DNA from: Diplonema papillatum
Taxonomy: Eukaryota; Euglenozoa; Diplonemea; Diplonemida; Diplonemidae
Length of the DNA stretch: 64,000 nucleotides
Direction: 5' to 3'
NCBI GenBank assembly: GCA_030068145.1
Contig: JAPJBO010000220.1
Location: 124,001 to 188,000 of the forward strand
Shown here: positions 33,701 to 45,074 of the stretch, piece by piece
How positions within the stretch are numbered: position 1 is the first letter of the stretch
How the letters are laid out: every line of letters starts with the position of its first letter
Notes under the pieces: generated by a model
What the model was told of the DNA's origin: nothing
Seen by the model: only the letters and a program-made list of their open reading frames with translations
The model's database searches: none
Made by a program: the position numbers and the translations under genes

Positions 33701-35602
33701 AGACCCTCGACAAGGCGCTCACGCGCCCCGGCCGCCTCGACCGCAGCGTCTCCGTCGGCCCGCCCGACCTCAAAGGGCGCGTGCAGCTGCTCGAGCATTA
33801 TCTCAAGAAGGTGTGCGCGTGTGTTCTGGATTCACCGCTGAACGTGTCAGCCAAACGGTCCATCCCCCCTCCTAGTAGTAGGCAGCAGGCAGCCCAAGGG
33901 ACCGGCTGCTCTGCCGAGCGGCACGGTTCTTCAAGACTGTAAGGTCGAAACACAGAGAACAGGGGTCAGACGGTGAGCACCAATGCGCGTCGCCGCCGAT
34001 GACAATCGTGGCCAAACTGACGCAAGACCGGCAGCAACACCATGCGGCAACTAATTTTCCGCGATCTAAGATCCGGTCGTAGACGACGAAAGCAACTAAG
34101 AAGCGATGGGGGAAACCATCCCATGCGTGTGTTGTTGTCGTAACACGAACGATTGCTCTTCGCTATATACTAAACGTCAACCGGGAGAATGAAACGAAGT
34201 GACGAATCGCATTGTTGTTCGTCACTCGCAATCCGCGGTACACACAGGAGAGGGGAAACAGCCCGTATGCTTAGAGTACCACCCCTGTCTAACATCGTGA
34301 ACACGCAAACAGGTGAAAGCCGGGACTTTCTCGGCCACGACGATTGCGCGCGGGACCTCCGGGATGACGGGGGCCGATCTGGCGAACGTGGTGAACATCG
34401 CGACGATCTCGGCCGCGAAGAAGGGCCTCGAGCACGTGACGCTGGACTGCCTTGAGGACGCGAAGGATCGCGTGTCGATGGGCCTCGAGCACAAGAACCG
34501 GCGGGTGCCGGAGCACGAGCGGCAGAACACCGCGTTCCACGAAGCCGGGCACGCCCTGGTCGCGATGCTGAGCCCCAAGTCGCCTCCGCTGCACAAGGCG
34601 ACGATCATCCCGAGGGGACAGTCGCTGGGCGTGACTGTGCAGCTGCCCGCGGATGACCAAGTCTCGATGTCGCTGGCCGAAATGAAGGACAGGCTGCGAG
34701 TTTTGATGGGCGGCCGCATCGCGGAGCAAATCGTTTTCGGTCACGACGAAGTCACCACCGGCGCGTCGAACGACCTCGAGCAGGCCACCAAGCTCGCCCG
34801 CGTCATGGTTCGGAAGTACGGGCTCTCCAGCACGATGGGGTGCGTCGATTACTCGTTCACGGATGATCCGGAGGGCATCTTCTTGTCGAACGCGACGAAG
34901 AAGAAGATCGACCAAGCCGTCCGGGGCATCGTCGACCAGGCGCACGCGGAGGCGTTGAGCCACCTCACGAAGAACCGCGACATCCTGAACAAGATCGCCG
35001 AGGGGCTGCTCAAGAACGACACCCTCACCGGCGCGGAGATGCGGAAGGTTTCCTTTTCTTTTTTGTGTAAGCACCTGCCTTGTAGGAAATGCTTGAGGAG
35101 GCTGCCAGCTGCAAAACATCAAAGAAGGCAAATGTGCTGTACTCACGAAGCAGAGGTGAATCTCGTTCAACAAAGTTTTTTCTGGGAGTGACAGCTCGCT
35201 TTTTTGTAGTAAATTCGTATAGGAAACATTTCCGGAACAACGGTTGTACACGGAAGAACCCCCGAAGTTAACGAAAAAAGTTCAAACACGTGCGCGTGGG
35301 GGGGCCCCAAGATTAATTCAAAGCGAATTTCGGTCGCAACACTTACAAACTTGGCTAGCCGTAGTTAAAGTGTACAATCATACCTACATCCCTCATATTA
35401 CCCGCCTCACAGCCTCAGTGGTCAACCGGAGACCCTAAACCACCGGACCTCTGTACCACAATAAACGCTAATACTGCCACTTGTTTCCAGTATTTTAACA
35501 CATTCCATACTCCCGCAGATGGCCGGTGTTCCCGAGCCTGAAGAAAAGACTATCGAATCGATCATTTTGGCTGGCGAGCAGTGCAACGAAAACAGCAACT
35601 AG
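30743..35602 (+). CDS. Yme1/FtsH-like mitochondrial AAA metalloprotease
   Basis: Four exons: 30743-30973, 32857-33810, 34313-35047 and 35519-35602, all joined in phase 0 by GT-AG introns, giving 667 residues. The N-terminus ([11 protein letters not shown], then Arg-rich) looks like a mitochondrial presequence. A single transmembrane segment lies at about 126-145 ([14 protein letters not shown]). The AAA module has Walker A GPPGTGKT near 253, Walker B IFIDEID near 309, and the second region of homology ending RPGRLDR near 375. The M41 protease has the zinc site HEAGH at 471-475 and the third-ligand Asp in [11 protein letters not shown] near 548. One transmembrane segment fits i-AAA (Yme1) rather than m-AAA proteases, which have two. 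It would degrade or extract inner-membrane proteins, facing the intermembrane space. The last exon (27 codons) is a good phase match but has no independent support. Intron 1 holds a LINE-type RNase H fragment. Confidence 0.92.
31137..31275 (+). repeat. Left copy of a direct repeat flanking the RNase H insertion
   Basis: Shares CCGATCACC, GCTGAACTTCACAA, GTCGAAAGACACCAATCTGT and GATCGTCGGAAACACAA with 32636-32752. The two copies differ at many sites and flank the RNase H ORF within intron 1. They are far longer than a LINE target-site duplication, so they suggest a segmental duplication within the intron. Confidence 0.8.
31568..32623 (+). mobile_element. LINE-type RNase H fragment in intron 1 of the protease gene
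   Basis: An A tract (about 31570-31589) is followed by an open frame from 31607 to 32623 with no ATG at its start, encoding a type I RNase H. The acidic residues are all present: VATDGSY, the Glu in [15 protein letters not shown], and the Asp in [16 protein letters not shown] Cys/His cluster ([12 protein letters not shown]) follows, like the zinc knuckle that ends many LINE ORF2 proteins. No reverse transcriptase or endonuclease part is present, so this is a 5'-truncated non-LTR retrotransposon. The remaining frame is open for 338 codons, so the insertion is not very old, or the frame is kept for a reason. Confidence 0.75.
32636..32752 (+). repeat. Right copy of the direct repeat flanking the RNase H insertion
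   Basis: Partner of 31137-31275. The similarity to the left copy resumes with CACCTGCACCCA, just before the splice acceptor of exon 2 (CCCACAG at 32850-32856). The left copy has CACCTGCACCCATGAG instead, so the acceptor belongs to this copy only. Confidence 0.75.
35386..35470 (+). repeat. Dispersed repeat R1, copy in protease intron 3
   Basis: R1 pattern with CAGCCTCAGTGGTCAACCGG and AGACCCTAAACCACCGGACC, ending AATAAACGCTAA. It sits 48 bp before the acceptor of the last exon of the protease gene. Confidence 0.75.
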
Positions 35603-37457
35603 ATCCCATGCTGCTGGGCGGTTGCGCTTTCCAGAGAGCTCTCAAACAGCGACGGAACCTGTCCTGCCGGAAGTGGATGTCTCGAACGGTGGCTCGCTGC
35701 ATGCAGCCACTGGGGCAACCTTGGCGGAAACGCGCGAAGTAGCCCTGCGACTGTCGTCGTCGTCGGGTGAAACGTTGTCGCCTGCCCGCCCAGCACGTTT
35801 TGCCCTTGCATACTCGAAAACGGCTCTCGTTTCGTCTATGCATACATCGGTCTGTTGCCGCCCGTTTTAGGCGCACGGCAGCTGGTGGTCCCATCGAGAC
35901 ACCGCAAACGGCCGCCTAGCTGTTGTTGGGTTGAGCCGTCGCCGCTTGTTCGATCAAAGAACTCGCTCCGGAGCGAGCGCACGGTTCTGCTCCAGCGCTT
36001 GTCGTGTTCGCGAATGAGCGGCCCGCCGCTTTTTCCCTATCCCCTCGAACTGCATCGCGTTGCCTGCCGCTGTCTGTCACAGTGTAGACTGCTGCAGACA
36101 GATTCTTTGTATTCTTACGTACCATCACGGTGCACCATGGTGAGTCAGGAGGAGATGGACCGGCACGAACGCGGCATTGGTACCGAGGCTAGTCAATCGG
36201 ATCAACCGGGCACGCTCGATTCTCACTGACCTCAGGCTGTGTGCCAAAAATGGACAGCTGCCGTGGGTTGGTTCGCACGCACTTTTTCCTCAATATCCTC
36301 CGACCCCGCTTTTTCTTGCCTCAGAGAGAGAGGATGGTGCGTCTTCGGAACCGCTGTCAAAATTTCACCGAGCTTTTCGGCCGACCAGGTCGACGTAACT
36401 AGAAGTGGCAGGATAGCGCCAGGGCCATCCCCCGGCCCGTTTAGAAACCAGTTATCCGTCCCCGAGAGCTGCTGCTCGATCTTTTCTCAAAAGGCGGTTC
36501 CCACTTTTCGTTTCAAACATTGCAAACTTTGCGCCGGTCTGCTGGCACGCGTCGGCAGCGGCCCCTGGCTGAGAGTGCTCACCACTGCTCAATTATCGAG
36601 CAGCCGAACAGAGCGCTCCAGAACAGCCGCAGACATACCGAACTCCGCGACGAACCGAGCTGCTCCAATATCCACGGTAGGCAGCTGTGCCAACAGACGG
36701 TAACTCCGTGCAGCATCTGTGGATGCGTACATTTTAGTGGTCCGTGTTCCACCCTAAGACATACCTCAAGGAGCTCATCCTGATCGATGCCGAATTTAGT
36801 ATTACGCAAAGACGCACCGACCGCGTCAGCTTGCATTCGTCATTTCCTGGTCCATCTCACCAGGGCGGGAAATCCTCTTCTTCGTTCGTGTGAGGCCCGC
36901 TCTCACACACGACGATCATCATGGTGTAAGGCGACCCGGACGTGGTTCCCGGCAAGCGCGCCCGTTCTGCGCCATCTTCCCGAACCTGACGGAGAAGCTC
37001 CGCGGGCGGAACATGCTCGGACTCGAAGTCCTGGCAAACTAAGCGGACCAACACCAAAGCTCTTTGCCCTCTGAGACAGATGTACTGAGTTTGTTGTGCA
37101 CAAAGTTTGCAGCGCAGCAGCATACATTCAGCACCAGCGCTAACCCATGAAAATGTCCCATTCGACGAAGGTTACCAAAAGCCTGAACTCTCACGCGAAC
37201 CTTTTACTCTGAAAACCCAGTTTGGAACGAGCATAGCATCCCAAACCCTAAACCCACCAGTTTGGAAAGAGGAAAGCTCTATCTCACCAGGGCGGGAAAT
37301 CCTGGTGTGAGTGCGCGGAAGGAATTCTGCGGGTTCTCGTGACCGCACCGGCCTTGCTTGTCCTCAGCTCTGCCTGGTCGTAGAGGCTGACCGGTGGTAA
37401 TCAAACGGGCGCTTGTTCGTGTGTTCCTCGTCGTCCGTTCACTAAATGCGAAACTTT
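35603..37457. other. Intergenic, nothing recognised
   Basis: No supported exon. A 22-bp block containing CTCACCAGGGCGGGAAATCC occurs at about 36856 and again at about 37278. Confidence 0.5.
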
Positions 37458-37829
37458 CCGTCCGGTGTTTGCCACGGCAACGACACCACAGCGAAGAAGC
37501 AACCGCAACAGCCACGTAGTGCGTGCCGAGAGGCACGCGTCGGATGTTTGCTACGGCTACGAGAGCAGCGAAAAAGTGAGCAACTTCAACAGCGCGTCGA
37601 ACAGCGCGAGCGCGGCGCGCAGCGCGTCGTTCCCCCGCGTGCCGACGCCGGGGCTCCCGGCGCTGGCGAAGGAGGAGGCGTCGCGGCACGCGTCGCCGCG
37701 GGACGGCGACTCGAAGTCGCCGTCGCCGGCGCGCGCCCAGCCGCGGGCGGCCGGCGCCAACCACCTCGAGTCAGCGCTCGAGCTCCGGGAGCGGCTCGCC
37801 GGCCTCGCTGCCGCGCTCCAAAGAGGGAG
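37458..37829 (+). pseudogene. Upstream partial copies of exon 1 of the CaaX protein gene
   Basis: A near-identical copy of the first coding exon lies at about 37541-37829 (parent 38142-38427). It starts after the parent's ATG and breaks off before the donor site. A third, badly decayed copy of the exon head is visible at 37458-37510 (GGTGTTTGCCACGGCAACGA against GGATGTTTGCTACGGCTACG). Neither copy has both a start and a splice donor, so they look non-functional. Confidence 0.85.
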
Positions 37830-38132
37830 GAAAGACGTCACCCACGTTACTGTCACAGTTTCACTGAGGGAGTTGATGCACCACGAAAGTCGATTAGAGA
37901 ACTTCACACAGCCTTCAGGGTGTGGGTGTGGTTGGTTCAAAGAAAAATTCAAGTGTGCGTTCCCCCCGAACACAAGATTTTGCCTAAACACCGAACCAAG
38001 ATTTTCCTCTTTAACGCACCAGCAACAGAGGCCAAACGCAAAGAAAGTTGCTCTCCCGTCCCCCCGAGGCGAAAAAGGAGAAGCCTCCCCACTCACAAAC
38101 CTTGCACTCTAAACACACGTACCACGCACACG

Positions 38133-40175
38133 ATGATCGCCGATGCGTCGGATGTTTGCTACGGCTACGAGAGCAGCGAGGAAGTGAGCAACTTCAACAG
38201 CGCGTCGAACAGCGCGAGCGCGGCGCGCAGCGCGTCGTTCCCCCGCGTGCCGACGCCGGGGCTCCCGGCGCTGGCGAAGGAGGAGGCGTCGCGGCACGCG
38301 TCGCCGCGGGACGGCGACTCGAAGTCGCCGTCGCCGGCGCGCGCCCAGCCGCGGGCGGCCGGCGCCAACCACCTCGAGTCCGCGCTCGAGCTCCGGGAGC
38401 GGCTCGCCGGCCTCGCTGCCGCGCTCCGCCAGAAGGACGGCGCCATCGCGGAGCTCGAGAAGCGGAACGGCGCCGCGCTTCGCGACCTCGAGTTGAAGTG
38501 CAACGAGGTCTGCTCCCCGCCCTTCCCATTTCTTAGCGACTAGTGCATGCGGATCCGTGTGGTCCGTGTACTTAAAAGTTCCCAATGCTTAACGGCTTTA
38601 TCACGTGGGCGGCCCTGAGATTACCCCCCTCATGAGGTTACATCACTGTAATTTCTTTAACCATACATCAACGTCCTTCTACTTCTGTGCGTGACTGGAA
38701 GTTGGAAGTGTTGCTTGTGTGTCCGGCCGCAGATTGGAACCACGGACTCTGCAGCACGGCACGCACAAGTGTCGGATGTAGGCAACTAGCCCCACAGGGG
38801 GTACTTCGGCCTCACTACGGTTGTATCACCAGTGTATTGCTGCGGTCGGTCGCAGTACGTGACAAGAGGCAGTGGACGGTCTGGCTACTTACTTTTGACC
38901 TTCCTGCAAATGGGGGTTCGCCGTCTTCCCAGTGCGCTCAGAATGCGTCTACCCGGTAGATTGCAGACAAAGCGTCTGGCGAAGTACCTGCCCACGTCCA
39001 GTGTGAACGCGTTCGTAGTAGTAGCCACGAGCCTTTTCTCGTACATTAGCGTGTTCCCCTCCCTGTACCTTGCGAACGAAACACAGAACGACCGTCTTGC
39101 GGCCGCTCACGAAGGCGTCCAGCACGAACTCGCGTCTGCGCGCGAAGAATGCAGCGCGTATACAGCGGTCATCCAGCAAAAGTGCTCCGAGGTATGCTCT
39201 TTCTTATGGTAACAAGCTTGCTTGTCTGTATCAAAAGTGTCGGATAGCAGCGTGCTGTGTTAAATCACTCAAAACAGGGTTTACACACGTACGCACAAAC
39301 AAAAAGAATATGCCGGCTGTGCCTACCCTGGAACAAACGAATCTAGGGTAGGGTCGGCTGTGCGCACAAATAGAGCCACGACACTTTTTGCTGCCGCCCC
39401 GCCCCCCTCTAATGCCAGTGTCCACGCCGGCACCCGGTGCACCAGCAGAACGCTCGTGGTCCAGATCAGAGTATCAGCGTATCCGTGGTCGCTCGGTGAT
39501 GGATGGTGTTTGGCAGGAGATCAGCCTAGTCGAATAGTCGTTACAATCCTATTCACTCACCAGCTGGCTAGTCCTTCCCGGCCCGGTGCGTACAACAAAC
39601 CGGAGGCTGAACCGAAGTGTGCGGATACTTTCCTTGCAGGAAATGAGAGTTTAAATGTCAGCTAATTTCGTGCAAAGCCCCAGCAGGGAAAGAAATTCCC
39701 AAAACAGGGGCACGATCTTTTCTCTGTGTCCCGTAGCTCAGTGACCCACTCTCGAGGGAGGTATTTTAACGATTACTTCTGACCCGCAACCAGGCAAGCC
39801 GCATGCCGCCACCGTTCTCTTTTTTGAGCTTGTTTCATGCAAAACCCGAAACCAAAACAGAGCGAACGGCTACGCAAAGATCGAGACTCGCTGAAAGCCG
39901 AGAACGAAGCGCTGCTGAAGAAGCTAGAGGAGTCACGCGTTCAACTGAAGGTATCCCATTGTACACAAGTTTCCTCGGATGCTGTTCTGTAGTTGAGACA
40001 GCAGCTGAAACCAGTGCAAGCTTTCGTCATCCCGTCCCCGACTTCTTCATGCTAGCACCCATTCCCGCAGGAAAGCGTTTCCCCGCACCGTGAAGAAAGC
40101 CAACCGCTCGTGAAGAAGAACCGCAAAAAGAGGGACGAACAGCAGCCGAGTCTATTATGCTGCGCGGTGATGTGA
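38133..40175 (+). CDS. Small coiled-coil protein with C-terminal CaaX box
   Basis: Four exons: 38133-38507, 39087-39191, 39861-39950 and 40071-40172 plus stop. All introns are GT-AG and phase 0, giving 224 residues. Residues 1-80 are Ser/Ala/Pro-rich and low complexity. Residues about 85-190 are charged and Leu-rich with heptad character (LRQKDGAIAELEKRNG; DSLKAENEALLKKLEESR). The C-terminus is Lys/Arg-rich and ends LLCCAVM. CAVM is a textbook farnesylation CaaX box; the extra Cys before it could be palmitoylated, as in Ykt6, though no longin domain is present here. That the last exon ends in such a signal supports the exon chain. The protein is probably a membrane-attached coiled-coil adaptor. 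I cannot name the family. Confidence 0.7.
38541..38680 (+). repeat. Dispersed repeat R2, copy 1
   Basis: About 140 bp in intron 1 of the CaaX protein gene, nearly identical to 51016-51149 in CCT delta intron 4. Shared blocks include GATCCGTGTGGTCCGTGTAC, AACGGCTTTATCACGTGGGC and CCTGAGATTACCCCCCTC. No coding capacity or clear terminal repeat is seen. Confidence 0.8.
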
Positions 40176-41655
40176 CCCGGAAATTCGGATCCGTGCCCAG
40201 CGAATAGTGCGCGACAGCTGAACGCACGCCTGCCAGGCCCGCCAGATGGCAGTACGTTGCATTTCTGCTGAACCGCCGTCAAAGTGAACTCCTGGAGGAG
40301 TTGTCGGAGTCCATAGCCAGCAAGCGTTGTGCAAGGCTGTTATCTCTCCGAGCTGCTCCTGCAGAAAGCATGCAAGGCGTCTGTTCACGTGGAAGGAAAT
40401 CGGCCTCCCGACTTGGCTGTCGCCACATACCCGCCGGCGGCACCGAAAATGGGCAAAAAAATAATGCTCAGCCCAGCTCTCGAACTCGTTAAATGCGTCA
40501 GTGCAGTGTGTATACGCTGACTCGCTCTTCCGCCTGCCACACGTCGCAAGTTCTCGGAGGAATTGCGTGTCTCGGACAAGCCCCGTTGCTCGTTGCGATG
40601 CACCTCGATCCAACAGCGAGCTTGAGGCGCCCGAGGATGCCGTACACCACGACACGACTCATCCGAGAAAGAGCCCTGTTAGTCGCAACTAAGACCGACA
40701 GTCAGATAGTGAAGGGCCTCGCGCCACCGCATCTACGTTCCAACACATCATTGTGTGCCAAGCAACCGTGCACGTGCGGGTCGGGTTATCGCCGACGGAC
40801 AGCTTTGACCTGTACTTTGTTCACGATGCGCACACTTGACACACCGTGCAGAGGGGCTACGTTTGATATCGCCAGTTTATCGGCAGTTATCACATGTCGA
40901 GGATATGTGCAGGCCTTAACGCTGCCGCAAGAACCCGGCGCTAAGTCATGAACGCCCCGGAGGCGTGCAATCTCAAATCACGGTAGATCTGTTGTAGACC
41001 CCGCCTCCCTCACCTTGCTTTAGATCCCACAAACGCATTTCTTCCCTTAGAGTACGGCCCGTTGAACGGGGTTGAACATTCAGTCCCTTCCCTTCCATCG
41101 GCCTCCGCCGACTGATGACCGACATCCCGAAAGTTCCCAAAACGGCCAACTCAAGCTCCGGGCCTCACGAGCCTCAGGCGTCAAGCTCTGTTGGAGTGTA
41201 GTAGCAGCACAAGCGAACAAAGGGAGCCAACGAGAGCGAAACCGACTGATGTTCAGAAATCATGCGCAACCTTCCCGTATCAAAAGAGTGCTCGTAGATC
41301 CGGTCTCCCCCCTCGTTTCGAGACCGGTACTATCACCGCGAAAGCCCCCCCGCGCACCATCACGGGGCAAATAATCAGATCGCAGCATAAGCACCTTGGT
41401 GCTCAGTCCGATGTTCCGGCTGACGTTCAGCCCGACTTCTGAGTTCGCATTCGAGTGCAACCGCATTCTTGACCCTCGCCAGCCACAAAGCCAATATTTC
41501 ACCGCTGGGGCTGCGTCCCGCCTTCGCGAGTTCATAATAAACGAACAGTAGGCCGAAAAGAAATAAGACAAGAGAGGAAAACACGAAGGATACGTCGCCA
41601 CCAAAAAGAAAGGTCCGACCGGACACCCGACAACAGCGCGTCACCGCCGGGCAAG
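40176..41655. other. Intergenic, possible 5' exon near its end
   Basis: No supported gene to about 41540. From 41541 to 41655 a Lys/Arg-rich frame is open without an ATG. A donor at 41656 and an acceptor ending at 41728 would join it in phase to the next gene by a 73-nt intron. This is only a possibility. Confidence 0.35.
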
Positions 41656-41724
41656 GTAGTCGGAAAGGGATCCCGCGCCGCGCCCAAGGTCCGCGGGCCA
41701 ATGCAAGCTCCCCCGCGCCGGTAG

Positions 41725-44700
41725 TCAGCAACACCGCCGCGAAGCTCGGGAAGGGTGCGGAGACGAACGCCGCGCGCGGCCGCCGGCGCGCCCGGCGGAG
41801 CGACGTCCGACCCGAGGGCGGCGCTGTCGGGAAGGGCGGCGCGGTATGCGGTCGGACTGCCCGTCGTCGTCCCCGTCCCGGACGGCGTCTACAGCCACAC
41901 GAAGTTCTTATCCGTCCTGCGTGACCGCGAGGCGGGCGAGCGGGAGAAGGTGCCGCTGCACTACGGCGACAACCACCACATCACCCACGGGCTGCACGCC
42001 CGCCAGCGATCCGGGCGGGGCAATGAGTCCCCGCGCGCCGGGCAGGCGGCGAAGGCGCGGCCGTCGTCGCCTTCTTCGGCGAGGGCTACCAGCCCCCTCA
42101 ACTGCGACTGCATGGTGGACGCGAAGGCCCTGGGCGCGGTGAACTTCTGGATGAGCAAGCGGCGGGTCGACAGACCGCGCCGCGCCTCCGAAGACGCTGG
42201 AGTCGACCCGGCGAAGATCGACGCCGGCGGCTCCGCCGTGAAGAGAAGCCCCGCAGCAGCGCCGCACCGCGCCCGCTCCCCGGGGCAAGGGGAGGCGGAC
42301 GCGAGGCCGAAGAAGAGCTGCGCGTGCTGCTCCGCGGTCGCGTCCGCCGTGGCCGCCGCGCACCGCTGCCCGACGGCAGGCGGCGGCGGCGGAGCCCGGG
42401 TTTCGCCGCAAAAAAGAGCGCAGCAAGCCGAGCCCTGCCCGTCACCGCTGCCCGCCCGCCACCACCTCAACCACCAATACCACAACGGGGCAGTGCCCGT
42501 TGGCCCTTCGCGGCCAGCGGGCCAGAGGGTGGCTACCTTCGCCACGGTGCAACCTGGACATCCTGGGCAACCTGGGCAGCGTGGGCCGTTTCCTCTTGTG
42601 TCGCGGCAGGTCATTGCGGACCCGGCCGCTCGGCACCCCCAGGGGCAAGCTTTCGGGCTGGCGCCGGCCGCCGGCGACGAGCCGGCGCCGGCCCCGTTCC
42701 CCTCGATCCACCAGGCGTCGTTCCTGTCGGACCACACGATGAAGCTCAACGGCAAGCTGCTGGAGCAGCACAAGCTGCTCGTCGGCGGGGGCGGCGGGCG
42801 GAGCTCGCTCTTGCGCCGCCCGTCGCAAGACACACCGTTTTCCTCCGGGGCCGAGCTGTCGAGCGAAGACCTGTCGGTCCAGATCAACAGCCTACTCGGC
42901 GAGCTTCACCGGTATGCGGCGCTCTTTTTCTGTGATAACAGTCTCGCGGGTTTGCCCTTCAATGTATTGTGCGGCTTGATGGATGTGCGGGCTTGATGGA
43001 TGTGCGGGCTTGATGGACGTGCGGTCTTGATAGATGTGCGGGCTTGATGGATGTGGATGTGCGGGCTTGCACTTTATCCAATGATGGGAAGACGGCAGCT
43101 GCTCCCTTGTGGGGTTAGGGTCTTCGGTTGAGAGGATCTCGCGGCACTACCGAGCAGCCTGAACTTTTCCCCGCAGGCTTTTTCAGCATGTTATCTCGTC
43201 TTTCAACAAACAGAACGTGGGCGGCGCCGAAGATTACTGAGTCTTCGCCTGTACTAAGTCTGCAGAAGGTCGCTTGTCGCCTTTTTGTGTGTGCATCTGT
43301 TTGCTCTGATGCACAGCCGCGGCTGGTGGAAAGTGTGAAATGCAGTCACGACCGAAAAACATGGCGTGCCGCCACAGCACAAGTACCTTGGCATTTAACG
43401 AAAACAGATCGCAAGAGTACAAGAAAACGAACCCGACGCTGCCCCTGGCCGCGCGGTCGGACTCAGCGAGCCACGACGCGGCGAAGAAGAAGAAACGCCT
43501 CGCAGCGAGGACTCGCTCCGCGAAGACCCGGCAGACCAACAAGGCGAGCGCCGCCGACCCCGCGCCGGCGGCGAAGGCCGCCGCGCCGCCCGCGCAGGGG
43601 CAGCACGGCGCCGGGCCCGCATCCTGCGGGGCCCAGAAGCCCGGTGCCGGCGGGCTGGCAAGCGCGTTGAAGAAGTGCAGCAGGGGCGACGGTGAAGACG
43701 GCGCGTCGGCGGATGGGGACATGGACAGGAGGTCGCCCGCCGCCGTCGGCGGGAGCGGCCCGTTGAAGCTGTTCGCGCTGGGGGAGGCCGATGCGACGGC
43801 TCGGCTGCGGGAAGAGCGGCTGGCGGCGGCGAAGAAGAAGCGCGAGGGCCTGCACGACCAAATCGCGCACAGCCTCGCGCAGTCGGAAACAGAGCTCGAC
43901 CAGCGGATCCAAGCCGCGGTCGAGGCGAAGCGCACGCGCATCACGATGCAGCGCAACACCAAGTTCGGCGCGCTGCAGCAGTTCTGGCTGACCCTCGTCC
44001 TCGGCGGCGCGCCCTTCGGCCTCTTCCTGACCAAGGTCGCGTCGAAAGTGGTCCAGATGAAGTCGACCATGGTCGAACAGAGCATCGCGATCGCGAAGCT
44101 GAAGCGGCACCTGATCCCCCTGATCCAGAGGCACAGGGCCCGCATCGCCCAAGCGAGGGCGCACCTCCGGAAGTTCCTGTTCATGTGGAGGATGCGGCGG
44201 GCGCGGGGCAGGTACCTGCGCGCGACGTCGCTGATCTGCGCGTTCCTGCGCGAGCTGCGGCGGTTCCACAGCATCAAGACCCGCGTGTCGATCTTCACCG
44301 AGAAAGTGCACTGCGCCCAGCGGGCGGTGCGGAAGCTGATCACGAGGAGGACCGCCCAGCGGGAACTCCTCCTGCTGCAGTACCACGCCTGCGAGGCGGA
44401 TGTCCTCGCCCGCGTCGCGGCGCCGCCGCCGCCGGCCGCGAAGGCCGCGGCGGCGAGGAAGCCGCCCGCGGGCGCCGCGAACCCGGTGCAACTCTTCCGG
44501 GCGACGCTGGTCGGGGAACTGCGCACCCTGCGGCAGGAGGTGCGGAAGCTCACGGCGGCGAAGGGCTTCGGAGAGAGGCAGGCGGGCGAGACGGAGGCGT
44601 GCGGCGGGACATGGGTGGGCAAGCCGCCGTCCCGTGACCGGGCGTTGGAGGTGCTGGCCCGCGCCCACGCGCACGCGTGGGAGGACTACAAGCTGCGGTC

Positions 44701-45037
44701 GCTCGCGGAGCAGCTCGCGATGCTGCCGAAGCGGTCGTTCACGCCGCAGCACGTCTTCGCGCGGCTGCTGCGGGAGGCGCTCCGGCAGAGGCAGCGGGCC
44801 TTCGCGGCCCAGATGGAGCGCTGGGCCGCGCAGCAGCGGCTCGTGCAGAAGCAGCGGCACGTCGCCGAGGCGCAGCGGCTGCTCGGCGGGAAGACGACGT
44901 CGATCATGTCGCTGCTGAAGCTGCCTCCGAAGCCGCGGATGCCGCTTCTCCTGCAGAAGGCGGAGATGACGAAGCTCGTCATCAGCACGCGGAAGCAGCT
45001 CAACCTCGCTGTCCCCTGCGATATCGCCTACCGGTGA
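41725..45037 (+). CDS. Unknown protein with Arg-rich helical region
   Basis: Two exons are clear: about 41725-42911 and 43408-45037, joined by a GT-AG intron with matching phase 2. The start is not resolved: the frame has no ATG until 42112, so an upstream exon or a start at 42112 is needed. From 41725 the product would be about 938 residues. The N-terminal half is Ala/Pro/Gly-rich, with a more conserved-looking stretch (GVYSHTKFLSVLRDREAGER). The C-terminal half is a long basic helical region with IQ-like segments (IPLIQRHRARIAQARAHLRK; KVHCAQRAVRKLITRRTAQR). I do not recognise the family; a cytoskeletal or axonemal role is only a guess from composition. Decaying copies of an internal-to-3' segment follow the stop. 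Confidence 0.7.
42964..43071 (+). repeat. Minisatellite of about 17 bp in the intron
   Basis: Five or so imperfect copies of GCGGGCTTGATGGATGT within the intron at 42912-43407. Confidence 0.85.
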
Positions 45038-45074
45038 TTGAGTCCCTGTCGAAACGAAAAGTTGAACCACAAGC

